Source: CAISIP01 sp039934375
Lineage (GTDB): Bacteria; Pseudomonadota; Gammaproteobacteria; Burkholderiales; Burkholderiaceae_C
Assembly: GCA_039934375.1 (NCBI GenBank)
Contig: JBDTMH010000013.1
Span: 1-39,179, forward strand
DNA: 39,179 nt
Direction of reading: 5' to 3'
The position numbers and the translations under genes are program-made. Under the pieces are notes generated by a model. The model made no database searches, had not been told where the DNA came from, and worked only from the letters and a program-made list of their open reading frames with translations. Of the stretch, positions 1 through 7,730 are shown one piece after another. Within the stretch, counting starts at the first letter, position 1. Every line of letters starts with the position of its first letter.

Positions 1-597
1 ATGACCAGCGCCAAACTGACCACCCATGTGTTGTACTTGCACGGGTTCAGATCGTCGCCCGGGTCGGCCAAGTCCCGCATGATGGCGCAGCGGATCACGC
101 GCACGCATCCCGCCGTGACCTGGTGGTGTCCGCAGTTGCCGATGTCGCCGCGTCTGGCGATGGAGATGGTGCACGCAGGTATCCGTGACTGGCCCCGCGC
201 ACGCATGGCCGTGATCGGCTCCTCCCTCGGCGGCTTTTATGCGACCTGGTTGGCCGAGCAGGGTGCGGCCAAGGTAGTGTTGCTCAATCCGGCCATACAC
301 GCGGCACGTGACCTGGCCCTGCAGGTGGGTGAACATGCTGCCTGGCATGACGCGGCGCAGCGACTGGTGTTCGAGCCCGGTTTCGTCGACGAATTGCGCG
401 CGCTGGAATGCGCTGGTCCGACCCAACCGGAGCGATACTACCTGTTGGCCGCCAAGGGAGACGAGGTGCTCGACTGGCGCGAAATGACAGCGCGGTATCC
501 CGGTGTGTTGCTGCGTCTGCTTGAGGGCAGCGACCACGGACTGAGCGATTTTTCCGAGCATATCGACGCCGTCATGCGCTTCATGGACCTTGCCTGA
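1..597 (+). CDS. YqiA/YcfP-family alpha/beta-hydrolase (esterase)
   Basis: A 198-residue single-domain alpha/beta-hydrolase of the small YqiA/YcfP esterase family. An oxyanion-loop motif LHGF lies at residues 13-16. The nucleophile elbow GSSLGG at 73-78 puts the catalytic serine at S75, and D154 (in KGDEVLD) and H179 (in GSDHG) complete the triad. There is no signal peptide, so it is probably cytoplasmic. The natural substrate is unknown; family members hydrolyse short acyl esters in vitro. The ATG is the first base of the window, so an upstream start cannot be excluded, but the protein begins where family members do. It precedes the RNase II-like gene on the same strand by 69 bases. Confidence 0.85.
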   Translation: MTSAKLTTHVLYLHGFRSSPGSAKSRMMAQRITRTHPAVTWWCPQLPMSPRLAMEMVHAGIRDWPRARMAVIGSSLGGFYATWLAEQGAAKVVLLNPAIHAARDLALQVGEHAAWHDAAQRLVFEPGFVDELRALECAGPTQPERYYLLAAKGDEVLDWREMTARYPGVLLRLLEGSDHGLSDFSEHIDAVMRFMDLA

Positions 598-666
598 GCC
601 CCTCGTGCATCACGCAACATGGTGGGCGCGCCCGGACTGCGGATATTTGCAGGGACAATACGCGGC

Positions 667-2739
667 ATGTTTGTATTGTTTGAAGAAGCCGGCAAATTCC
701 TGACCGGTCGTGTACTGTCTCAGTCGGACGCGTCGGCCCAATTGGAGCTTGACAGCGGAAAACGTGTCAAGGTCAAGGCGGCCAACGTCCTCGTCACGTT
801 CGAAAAGCCGGCGCCAACGCAGTTGCTGTGCGCCGCACGCGAGGTCAGCGCCCAGATCGAGCTGGACATGGCCTGGGAGATTGCGCCCGAGGACGAGTTC
901 GGATTTGCCGACCTGGCGCGCGAGTATTTCAGCGACAAGGCCACGCTGGAGCAGCAGGTGGGCGCCCTGATCAGCTTGTTTGAGGCGCCGCACTATTTCA
1001 GACGCGCCGGCAAGGGACGCTTTCGCAAGGCGTCCGCCGATGTGCTGGCGCTGGCGCTGGCTGCGATCGAAAAGAAAAAGCAGATCCAGCAGCAGATCGA
1101 CCAGTGGGTGGTTGAACTCGGTGCCGGGCAATGCCCGGACCCGGTGCGTGAACAGTTGTACAAGATCCTGTTCAAGCCGGACAAGAACGCGCCGGAATAC
1201 AAGGCCGTGGTCGAAGCGTCGCGCGCGACCCGGCTGGCGCCGCTTGATCTGCTGCAAAAGGCCGGCGCCATATCCTCCGCCTACCAGTTCCATTGGCGCC
1301 GCTTCCTGTTTGAGAGTTTCCCCAAGGGTATTGACTTTCCCGAATTGCAGGCCGAGCCCATCCGCAACCCATTGCCGCTGGCGCCGGTACAGGCTTTTTC
1401 CATCGACGACTCGGCCACCACCGAGATCGACGATGCACTGAGCCTGCAAGGTCTGGGCAGCGGCAAGGTGGTGCTGGGCATCCATATTGCCGCGCCCGCA
1501 CTGGCCGTATCGCCTGGCGACGCGATCGACCAGCTTGGACGAGCGCGCATGTCCACCGTTTACATGCCGGGTTACAAGATCACGATGCTGCCCGACGCGG
1601 TAGTGCAGACTTATACCCTGCTCGAAGGCCGCGATTGTCCGGCAGTGTCGCTGTACGTGAGCCTGGACGAGCAGACGCTGGAGATCACCGGTAGCGAGAC
1701 CCGGCTCGAGCGGGTGCCGATCGTGGCGAATCTGCGCCACGATCAGCTCGACCATGTCGTGACGACGCAGTGGTTGCAGCAGCCTGATTTCGCGCATGCG
1801 CAAGGCGTCGATCCGTTGGCGCCGGATTTGCGGGTGCAACTGGCATTCCTGTACCGGCTGGCCGAACAACTGAAAGCCCAGCGCATCCGGGTGCGCGGAA
1901 AACCGGAGACCTTTAACCGGCCCGATTACAACTTCCGCCTGATTGGCAATGACGGTGCCGTACCCGAAGGCGACGAGCAGGTGCAGATCTCGGTGCGCCA
2001 GCGCGGTGCGCCGCTGGACCTGATCGTTGCTGAAGCGATGATCCTGGCCAACAGCACGTGGGGCAACTGGATGGCCGAGCTTGGCGTGCCGGGCATCTAT
2101 CGCAGCCAGGCCAGCCTGGCGCCCGGCGTCAAGGTGCGCATGGGAACGCGGGCTTTGCCGCACGCCGGCATTGGTGTGCCGAGTTATGCCTGGAGCACCT
2201 CGCCGCTGCGCCGCTATACCGACCTGGTCAATCAGTGGCAGATCATCGCCTGTGCCCGTCATGGACGGACAGCGGCGCTGGTGGCACCGTTCAAGCCCAA
2301 GGACGCCGAGTTGTTCTCGATCATCTCGGCCTTCGATGCCGCCTACGGCGCTTACGGTGCGTTCCAGGCGGCGATGGAGCGCTTCTGGACACTGCAATAC
2401 CTGATGCAGAACCAGATCACCGAACTGGACGCGGCGGTGTTCAAGGAGAACATGGTGCGCGGCGAATCGCTGCCGCTGGTGCTGCCGGTCGCCGGTGCGC
2501 GGGATCTGCCGCGCGGCGCGCGGGTACGGGTGCGGCTGGGCGACATAGACACAATTGCGCTGGACCTGACCGGTACCGTCGTCGAGCGGCTCGACGCGGC
2601 GTTTGATGCCGCGGCCCCGGACGCCGATGCCGGTGTCGACGATGATGACGAGGCGGTGGCTGGTCCGATCGCGCTTGCCGTCGACATCGGGGAAGGCGCG
2701 GATGCCAAGCCCGACGGCGGCGATAATCCGGACTCGTGA
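667..2739 (+). CDS. RNase II/RNase R-family 3'-5' exoribonuclease (RNB domain)
   Basis: A 690-residue RNB-domain exoribonuclease that degrades RNA processively from the 3' end in the cytoplasm. The acidic metal-binding signature of the RNB core is at about residues 246-258 (IDDSATTEIDDAL). The conserved region around SPLRRYTDLVNQWQ lies later in the catalytic domain. The tail is acidic and low in complexity (about 650-690) and lacks a long basic S1 tail like that of E. coli RNase R. The start at 667 (MFVLFEEAGKF) is preferred over an in-frame ATG at 619, because the extra 16 residues look like translated leader. The stop overlaps the GTG of the TonB-like gene by four bases, so the two are probably coupled. 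Choosing between RNase II and RNase R from sequence alone is uncertain. Confidence 0.88.
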   Translation: MFVLFEEAGKFLTGRVLSQSDASAQLELDSGKRVKVKAANVLVTFEKPAPTQLLCAAREVSAQIELDMAWEIAPEDEFGFADLAREYFSDKATLEQQVGALISLFEAPHYFRRAGKGRFRKASADVLALALAAIEKKKQIQQQIDQWVVELGAGQCPDPVREQLYKILFKPDKNAPEYKAVVEASRATRLAPLDLLQKAGAISSAYQFHWRRFLFESFPKGIDFPELQAEPIRNPLPLAPVQAFSIDDSATTEIDDALSLQGLGSGKVVLGIHIAAPALAVSPGDAIDQLGRARMSTVYMPGYKITMLPDAVVQTYTLLEGRDCPAVSLYVSLDEQTLEITGSETRLERVPIVANLRHDQLDHVVTTQWLQQPDFAHAQGVDPLAPDLRVQLAFLYRLAEQLKAQRIRVRGKPETFNRPDYNFRLIGNDGAVPEGDEQVQISVRQRGAPLDLIVAEAMILANSTWGNWMAELGVPGIYRSQASLAPGVKVRMGTRALPHAGIGVPSYAWSTSPLRRYTDLVNQWQIIACARHGRTAALVAPFKPKDAELFSIISAFDAAYGAYGAFQAAMERFWTLQYLMQNQITELDAAVFKENMVRGESLPLVLPVAGARDLPRGARVRVRLGDIDTIALDLTGTVVERLDAAFDAAAPDADAGVDDDDEAVAGPIALAVDIGEGADAKPDGGDNPDS

Positions 2740-3596
2740 AGCTGCTGCGTAAATTCACCACCTTGCAACTGGCGTTGGGCCTCTCGCTCGCCGTCCATGC
2801 TGCGTTGCTGACGGTGCGCTTTGTGGACCCGGAGCGCTTTAACCGGGTGTTCGAGGACACGCCACTCGAAGTCATCCTGGTCAACGCCAGGACCAACGAC
2901 AAGCCGGACAAGGCGCAGGCGCTGGCGCAGACCAGCATGGGCGGCGGCGGCGAACTCGACAAGGGGCGCGCCACCTCGCCGCTGCCCGCGTCGGCGCTGG
3001 TGTCGGTCGGCGATTCGCTCGAGGAGCAGACGCAAAGCAGCACCCAGACTCTGCTGGAGCAGCAGCAGGTCATGCTGGCGCAGGTACGCACCCAGCTCGC
3101 GGCCTTGCGCCCGCCCGAACCGCAAAATCCGGCGGCCTCGCCAGAGCAGGTCGCGCACGAGGAAAAGCGCCGCCGCCTGATCAAGCTGCTGGCCGAGATC
3201 GAGCGGCGCATCATGCAGGAGAACGCAAGGCCCAAGAAGCGTTACGTGAGCCCGGCCACGCGCGAAGTGCCGTACGCTGTGTATTACGACACCATGCGCC
3301 GGCTGATCGAAGACATGGGGACGGCGAACTTCCCGACCGCCGGCGGCAAGAAGCTGTATGGCGAGTTGACGATGCTGATCACCGTCAATCATGACGGCCA
3401 GGTGCTGACCACCGAGGTGGTGGACAGCTCCGGCATTGCGTTGCTGGACCGCAGGGCCGAGATGATTGCGCGCTCGTCCGGCCCGTTCGGCAGCTTCAGC
3501 GACGAGATGCGGCACAGCTTCGATCAGTTGGTGCTGGTCTCGCGCTTCAAGTTCACGCGCGACGAATTGCTCGAAGCCAAGGTCAGCGGCAAGTGA
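2736..3596 (+). CDS. TonB-like energy-transducer family protein
   Basis: A 286-residue inner-membrane protein with TonB layout. A short basic N-terminus is followed by one membrane segment at about residues 9-27. A low-complexity, glutamine-rich, probably coiled periplasmic stretch follows (about 85-170), then a TonB-like C-terminal domain (about 195-280) in which LTMLITVNHDGQVLTTEVVDSSG is recognisable in outline. Translation starts at a GTG that overlaps the upstream stop codon (GTGA). No exbB or exbD gene lies nearby, so a role in energised outer-membrane transport is not shown. In Burkholderiales this gene commonly sits between RNase II and aroE/mtgA; here aroE is absent and mtgA follows directly. 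Confidence 0.75.
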   Translation: MKLLRKFTTLQLALGLSLAVHAALLTVRFVDPERFNRVFEDTPLEVILVNARTNDKPDKAQALAQTSMGGGGELDKGRATSPLPASALVSVGDSLEEQTQSSTQTLLEQQQVMLAQVRTQLAALRPPEPQNPAASPEQVAHEEKRRRLIKLLAEIERRIMQENARPKKRYVSPATREVPYAVYYDTMRRLIEDMGTANFPTAGGKKLYGELTMLITVNHDGQVLTTEVVDSSGIALLDRRAEMIARSSGPFGSFSDEMRHSFDQLVLVSRFKFTRDELLEAKVSGK

Positions 3597-3624
3597 TGGC
3601 TGCTGCAGCGCGTGACATGTCGCA

Positions 3625-4368
3625 ATGGCCATGAAACCCTTGTGGCGCTGGCTTGGCCTGGTGACCCTGGCGTGGCTGCTGTTGCAACTGTTCTTCGTGG
3701 CCAGGATCGCTGGCATGGTGGTACTCGACCCGCAATCGACGACGTTTCAGCGCTCCGAGGCCTGGCGCATCGCCAGCACCACCGGTGCGCTGCCCTGGCG
3801 CCAGCAGTGGGTGCCTTATGCGCAGATATCCGACCAGCTCAAGCGTGCGGTGATCGCCTCCGAAGACGATGGTTATGTCGACCACGACGGTGTTGACTGG
3901 GACGCGATCGAGAAGGCCTGGTCCCGCAACAGCCGGGCCGAGGAACTGGCGCAGCGGCGCGCCCAGGCTGCACGTGGCGTGCGGAACGCGCGGGCACCCA
4001 AGGTGGTCGGCGGCTCCACCATCACGCAGCAATTGGCCAAGAACCTGTTCCTGTCCGGCGAGCGGACCTTGCCGCGCAAGGGCCAGGAACTGGTGTTGAC
4101 CCTGTTGCTCGAGCTGCTGCTGGACAAGCAGCGCATTCTGGAGATCTACCTGAACAACGTGGAGTGGGGCAATGGCGTGTTCGGCGCGCAGGCGGCAGCT
4201 GAACATTACTTTCGCAAGCCAGCTTCGCGCCTCACGGCGTTTGAGGCGGCCCGGCTGGCGGTGATGCTGCCGCGGCCCAAGTATTTCGAGAAATTGCCGC
4301 AATCGGCCTATCTCTCGGGCCGTGCCGCGATCATCGTCGAGCGCATGCCCCACGCCCAGCTGCCCTGA
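3625..4368 (+). CDS. mtgA: Monofunctional biosynthetic peptidoglycan transglycosylase
   Basis: A 247-residue GT51 glycosyltransferase that polymerises lipid II into glycan strands at the outer face of the inner membrane. One N-terminal membrane anchor spans about residues 7-27. The catalytic motif ASEDDGYVDHDGVDW carries the general base E80. The second conserved motif, GGSTITQQLAKNLF, is at 129-142, followed by the family's KQRILEIYLNNVEWG region. There is no transpeptidase domain, and the length (about 240) is normal for MtgA rather than a truncated class A PBP. It lies 28 bases after the TonB-like gene and may be cotranscribed with it. Confidence 0.95.
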   Translation: MAMKPLWRWLGLVTLAWLLLQLFFVARIAGMVVLDPQSTTFQRSEAWRIASTTGALPWRQQWVPYAQISDQLKRAVIASEDDGYVDHDGVDWDAIEKAWSRNSRAEELAQRRAQAARGVRNARAPKVVGGSTITQQLAKNLFLSGERTLPRKGQELVLTLLLELLLDKQRILEIYLNNVEWGNGVFGAQAAAEHYFRKPASRLTAFEAARLAVMLPRPKYFEKLPQSAYLSGRAAIIVERMPHAQLP

Positions 4369-4401
4369 TCCGTCGCGCAAGCGCTCTGTATCATCGTCGC
4401 C

Positions 4402-5013
4402 ATGCGTGCCAAGTTGATGGGATATTTCCTGCTCGGTCTGATACGGCTGCTGACTGGCGCGCAGGCCCGCTGGTACGGCTGCCCGCCCAAGGCCGAGCAG
4501 CGCATCTACTTTGCCAATCACCAAAGCCATGCCGACCTGCTGCTGATCTGGGCCGCATTGCCCCAGGTGCTGCGCACGCTGACGCGGCCGATCGCCGCGC
4601 GCGACTACTGGACGCGCACGCCGTTTCGCACATGGATAACGACGGCGGTGTTCAACGCCATCTATGTGTCGCGCGATCGCGCGGCCGACCAGGATCCGCT
4701 GGAGCCACTGGTCGATGCGCTCGATCGAGGTGACTCGATCATCCTGTTCCCCGAGGGCACTCGCGGCCATGCCGAGGAGCCGCAGGAGTTCAAGGCCGGG
4801 CTGTACAAGCTCGCGCTGAAGTTCCCGCAGGTGGTGCTGGTGCCGGCCTGGATCAACAATGTGCAGCGTGTCATGCCCAAGGGCGAGGTCGTCCCGGTGC
4901 CGGTATTGTGTTCGGTCACTTTCGGCGCACCGGTGGCTCTGCGCGAAGGTGAGGAACGCAAGGACTTTCTGGTGCGCGCGAGGCAGGCCGTCGTGGCCCT
5001 GCGCGAGGTCTGA
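4402..5013 (+). CDS. PlsC-like 1-acyl-sn-glycerol-3-phosphate acyltransferase
   Basis: A 203-residue membrane-associated acyltransferase of the PlsC superfamily, expected to acylate lysophosphatidic acid or a related lysolipid. The catalytic HX4D motif is H40-D45 (NHQSHAD). The acceptor-binding FPEGTR motif is at 116-121, and a hydrophobic N-terminus gives membrane association. It is shorter than housekeeping PlsC (about 240-250). The next gene is a CdsA-like cytidylyltransferase, so the pair would take lysophosphatidate to CDP-diacylglycerol. The divergence of both from the housekeeping enzymes suggests a second, possibly specialised copy; that is inference. Confidence 0.85.
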   Translation: MRAKLMGYFLLGLIRLLTGAQARWYGCPPKAEQRIYFANHQSHADLLLIWAALPQVLRTLTRPIAARDYWTRTPFRTWITTAVFNAIYVSRDRAADQDPLEPLVDALDRGDSIILFPEGTRGHAEEPQEFKAGLYKLALKFPQVVLVPAWINNVQRVMPKGEVVPVPVLCSVTFGAPVALREGEERKDFLVRARQAVVALREV

Positions 5014-5052
5014 TGCCGTGCTGAGAACACCCGTGTCGGCGGCGCAGCGGCC

Positions 5053-6042
5053 ATGAACCAGTATCTGCGCAGCCTGAGCGCGACCGAGCAGGTCGGAGCC
5101 ATGTTCCTGTTTGTGTTTGGTTGCCTGTTCGTGGCCAGCGTGGTGCTGCTGATGCTGTCGCTGCGCGAGCACGGCGACGACGATGCAGGCCAGGCGCGGC
5201 GGCAATCGCTGGCGCACGCCAACAGTTTGCTGCGCAGCAGCTGGTTCATGGTGATCGTGTTCTGGATCGGCTGGCTGTCGGGCGAGCTGGGGGCGATCGT
5301 GTTGTTCGCTGTGGTCTCATTCTTCGCGTTGCGTGAATTCATGACGCTTTCGCCGACGCGCCGCGGCGACCACCGCAGCCTGGTGCTGGCCTTCTTCGTG
5401 ATCCTGCCCTTGCAATACACGCTGGTCGGTACCCGGCACTATGAGCTGTTCACCGTGTTCATTCCGGTTTATGTGTTCCTGGCCATTCCGGTGGTCAGTG
5501 CACTGGCCAACGATCCGCAGCGATTCCTCGAGCGAAATGCCAAACTGCAATGGGGCATCATGGTCTGCATCTACGGCATGAGTCATGTGCCGGCGCTGCT
5601 GCTGCTGGATTTCCCGCGCTATGTGGATCGCGGTGCCTTCCTGGTTTTGTTCCTGGCGCTGGTGGTGCAGACTTGCATGCTGGTACAGCATGTGGCGTCG
5701 CGCCGCCTGCGCCGCGCGCCGACGGCGGGCGCCATCAGCGCCAGCTTCAACTGGGCGAGCTGGGGTATCGGCGTTGGCGTGGCGGCGTTGCTGGGAGGCT
5801 TGCTGGCCGGCATCACGCCGTTCCAGCCGGGGCAGGCGCTGATCATGGCGCTGGTTGCCAGCGTGGCGGGCTCGCTGGGTCATCTGGTGATGAAGGCCAT
5901 CAAGCGCGACCGGGGCATTCCGAACTGGGGCAGCGAGGGTGAAGGAGTCACCGGTGCCGGTGGCCTGCTCGATCGGGTCGACGCCTTGTGTTTCGCGGCG
6001 CCGGTGTTTTTCCATTCGGTGCGTTGGTACTTCAACCTGTAG
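5053..6042 (+). CDS. CdsA-like phosphatidate cytidylyltransferase (CDP-DAG synthase family)
   Basis: A 329-residue multi-pass membrane protein with roughly eight hydrophobic segments, ending in a CDP-diacylglycerol synthase C-terminus. The invariant DR-x-D is present at D307-R308-V309-D310 and is followed by the usual hydrophobic AAPVFF stretch. The rest of the signature is divergent: the canonical KD is replaced by PN after KRDRGI, and GHGG is GAGG. This matches the longer CdsA branch found next to PlsC-like genes (YnbB-like), not the cdsA that sits between uppS and dxr. The enzyme would condense CTP with phosphatidate. It follows the PlsC-like gene by 39 bases, and ruvC starts 13 bases later. 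Confidence 0.85.
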   Translation: MNQYLRSLSATEQVGAMFLFVFGCLFVASVVLLMLSLREHGDDDAGQARRQSLAHANSLLRSSWFMVIVFWIGWLSGELGAIVLFAVVSFFALREFMTLSPTRRGDHRSLVLAFFVILPLQYTLVGTRHYELFTVFIPVYVFLAIPVVSALANDPQRFLERNAKLQWGIMVCIYGMSHVPALLLLDFPRYVDRGAFLVLFLALVVQTCMLVQHVASRRLRRAPTAGAISASFNWASWGIGVGVAALLGGLLAGITPFQPGQALIMALVASVAGSLGHLVMKAIKRDRGIPNWGSEGEGVTGAGGLLDRVDALCFAAPVFFHSVRWYFNL

Positions 6043-6055
6043 CCGCGACCGGACC

Positions 6056-6580
6056 ATGCGAATCCTCGGCATCGATCCCGGCTTGCGCACCACTGGCTTC
6101 GGCGTGATCGACGTCCAGGGCTCGACACTGTGCTACGTCGCCAGTGGCACCATCAGCACGCTGAAACTGGCGCACAGTGCCTTGCCGGGGCGCCTGAAGC
6201 TGCTGTTCGACGGCGTGTGCGAAGTGGCGCAGCGCTACCAGGCCGACTGCGCCTGTGTGGAGATCGTGTTCGTGAATGTCAATCCGCAGTCCACGTTGTT
6301 GCTGGGCCAGGCCAGGGGCGCCTGTATCACGGCGCTGGTCTCGCGCGACCTGCCGGTGGCCGAATACACGGCCTTGCAGATGAAGCAGGCGGTCGTGGGT
6401 TATGGTCGCGCGCAAAAGAGCCAGGTCCAGGAGATGGTGCGGCGACTGCTCGATCTGCCCGGACTGCCGGGCACCGATGCGGCCGATGCGCTGGGCATGG
6501 CGATCACGCATGCCCACGCGGGCAAGATCCACCGTCTGCGCGCTCTTGCGGCCGCGTCCTACCACGGCGGCAAGAGCTGA
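6056..6580 (+). CDS. ruvC: Crossover junction endodeoxyribonuclease RuvC
   Basis: A 174-residue Holliday-junction resolvase, normal RuvC length. The four acidic catalytic residues are all visible: D7 (ILGIDPG), E69 (VEIVFVN), D141 and D144 (TDAADAL). The LLLGQARG segment typical of betaproteobacterial RuvC is intact. The start at 6056 gives the family N-terminus MRILGIDPG; in-frame sequence upstream overlaps the end of the CdsA-like gene and is not protein-like. RuvC normally works with the RuvAB branch-migration motor, and ruvAB usually follow in this order of bacteria. Here the next gene is convergent and unrelated, so ruvAB must be outside the window. Confidence 0.95.
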   Translation: MRILGIDPGLRTTGFGVIDVQGSTLCYVASGTISTLKLAHSALPGRLKLLFDGVCEVAQRYQADCACVEIVFVNVNPQSTLLLGQARGACITALVSRDLPVAEYTALQMKQAVVGYGRAQKSQVQEMVRRLLDLPGLPGTDAADALGMAITHAHAGKIHRLRALAAASYHGGKS

Positions 6581-6624
6581 TCGCCGGGCGCGCCGCTGCT
6601 GCCTGCGCCAGCTCCGCGCCAGAA

Positions 6625-7503
6625 TTACTGCCAGGTCTGCTGGCTGTCGGTGGACAGCGCGAACGGTACGTGCTGAGGCATCACCACGATGCCCTGCGCA
6701 TTGGCAACCGGCTGAATCTGGATCACCGGCGCACTGCCGCGCACGCCGCCGAACAAAGTGGCAAAGGCCGAGTCGGCGGCATCGCGGCCGGTGCCGAAAC
6801 GCACGAAGCCCATGGGAATGGCCACACCCGAGGCGTCGAAGATGTACCAGCGGTCACCCAGAAACACCTCGACATAGGCATGGAAGTCGGTCGGACCGAG
6901 CGCCGGGTCAGCGCCATAGTCGATGCCGGTTGCGAAACGCGCCGGTATGTTCAGCGCGCGGCACAGGGCGATCATCAAGTGGGCGAAATCGCGGCACACC
7001 CCGGTGCCCTCGACCAGGGTATCGATGGCCGACGTATTGACGTCCGACGAGTTGGAACGGAACTTCACCCTCTGCACGACCCAGTCGCGAATCGCCTGGA
7101 CGCGGCTGTAGCCGTGCCACAGATGGCCGAATTCGTTGAACGCGAAACGCAGCAGGCGGTCCGATTGGCAGTAACGGCTGGGATACAGATAGGGCAGTAC
7201 CGAACCCGGAAGATCGGCCACCGCCACCTCGGCGATATGTTCCGGTTGCCCGTGGAAGTGGTCCAGGTCCACGGTGGCGCCATACCGGACCGTGAGCGGT
7301 CCAGGCATGGCCTTGAGCCGCAGGTAGCGGGTGTGGCTGACCGGGTCGGTGTACAGGGTTTGCAGTAACGGCTGGCTGACCTGCAGGGCTTCGGCGACCA
7401 CACGCTGGTGGACGGTCTGGGCTGCATGGATGCTGAAGATGAAATCGCAGCCTGGAGCGTCGATGTCGTAGCCGAGTTCGATCGAGAACTGGAGGCGCAC
7501 CAT
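6625..7503 (-). CDS. Transglutaminase-like cysteine peptidase family protein
   Basis: A 292-residue protein with an N-terminal beta-rich segment (about 1-120) and a transglutaminase-like core. The catalytic triad is readable as C170 (GTGVCRDFAHL), H208 (DFHAYVEVF) and D223 (FDAS). No signal peptide is apparent, so it is probably cytoplasmic. Bacterial members are usually proteases, peptidases or amidases rather than crosslinking enzymes; the substrate is unknown. The start at 7503 is chosen because AAAGGA lies just upstream at good spacing, and longer versions would overlap the upstream 59-residue gene. It is the last gene of the division cluster transcription direction and converges on ruvC across 44 bases. 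Confidence 0.85.
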   Translation of the reverse strand: MVRLQFSIELGYDIDAPGCDFIFSIHAAQTVHQRVVAEALQVSQPLLQTLYTDPVSHTRYLRLKAMPGPLTVRYGATVDLDHFHGQPEHIAEVAVADLPGSVLPYLYPSRYCQSDRLLRFAFNEFGHLWHGYSRVQAIRDWVVQRVKFRSNSSDVNTSAIDTLVEGTGVCRDFAHLMIALCRALNIPARFATGIDYGADPALGPTDFHAYVEVFLGDRWYIFDASGVAIPMGFVRFGTGRDAADSAFATLFGGVRGSAPVIQIQPVANAQGIVVMPQHVPFALSTDSQQTWQ

Positions 7504-7525
7504 GGTGTGTTTTCCTTTGGGCTTT

Positions 7526-7705
7526 CTATTGCGACAGGTTGATCGCAATCAGCACCGCGAAGAAGCCGAACGCGGCCAGCAGGGAGGTCAGCAATACCCG
7601 CATCCCGAATTTCCGGTAGCGCGGATTGCCGGTGACCATGAAGGCGCCAAACAACACGCCGGCGACGGCGAAAAGGGTGGGGATCAACCAGCGAAAGATC
7701 AGCAT
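7526..7705 (-). CDS. Small two-span membrane protein, 59 residues, unknown function
   Basis: A 59-residue open frame starting MLIFRWLIPT and ending AINLSQ. It lies in the gap between lpxC (25 bases upstream in transcription order) and the transglutaminase-like gene (22 bases downstream). It has two clear hydrophobic segments, about residues 5-23 and 37-55, joined by a basic loop (NPRYRKFGMR), which predicts a hairpin in the inner membrane with the loop in the cytoplasm. Codon choice is GC-rich at third positions like its neighbours, which favours a real gene. The ribosome-binding site is weak. I do not recognise the family. Confidence 0.65.
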   Translation of the reverse strand: MLIFRWLIPTLFAVAGVLFGAFMVTGNPRYRKFGMRVLLTSLLAAFGFFAVLIAINLSQ

Positions 7706-7730
7706 GTCGGTCCGTGGCGCGCGATGTGCT

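Noticed and set aside
619..666. An upstream ATG start for the RNase II-like gene
   Set aside because: The extra residues look like translated leader, and the downstream ATG gives the family N-terminus.
610..2397. A 595-codon open frame antisense to the RNase II-like gene
   Set aside because: It is a shadow of third-position GC in a real gene. The sense strand has the full RNB motif set, and the antisense protein is Arg/His/Gln-rich without recognisable domains.
3583..5217. A 544-codon minus-strand open frame over mtgA and the PlsC-like gene
   Set aside because: Antisense to two genes with complete catalytic motifs.
6581..6624. A terminator between the convergent ruvC and transglutaminase-like genes
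   Set aside because: Only a five-base GGCGC/GCGCC pairing with a long loop and no U-run on either strand.
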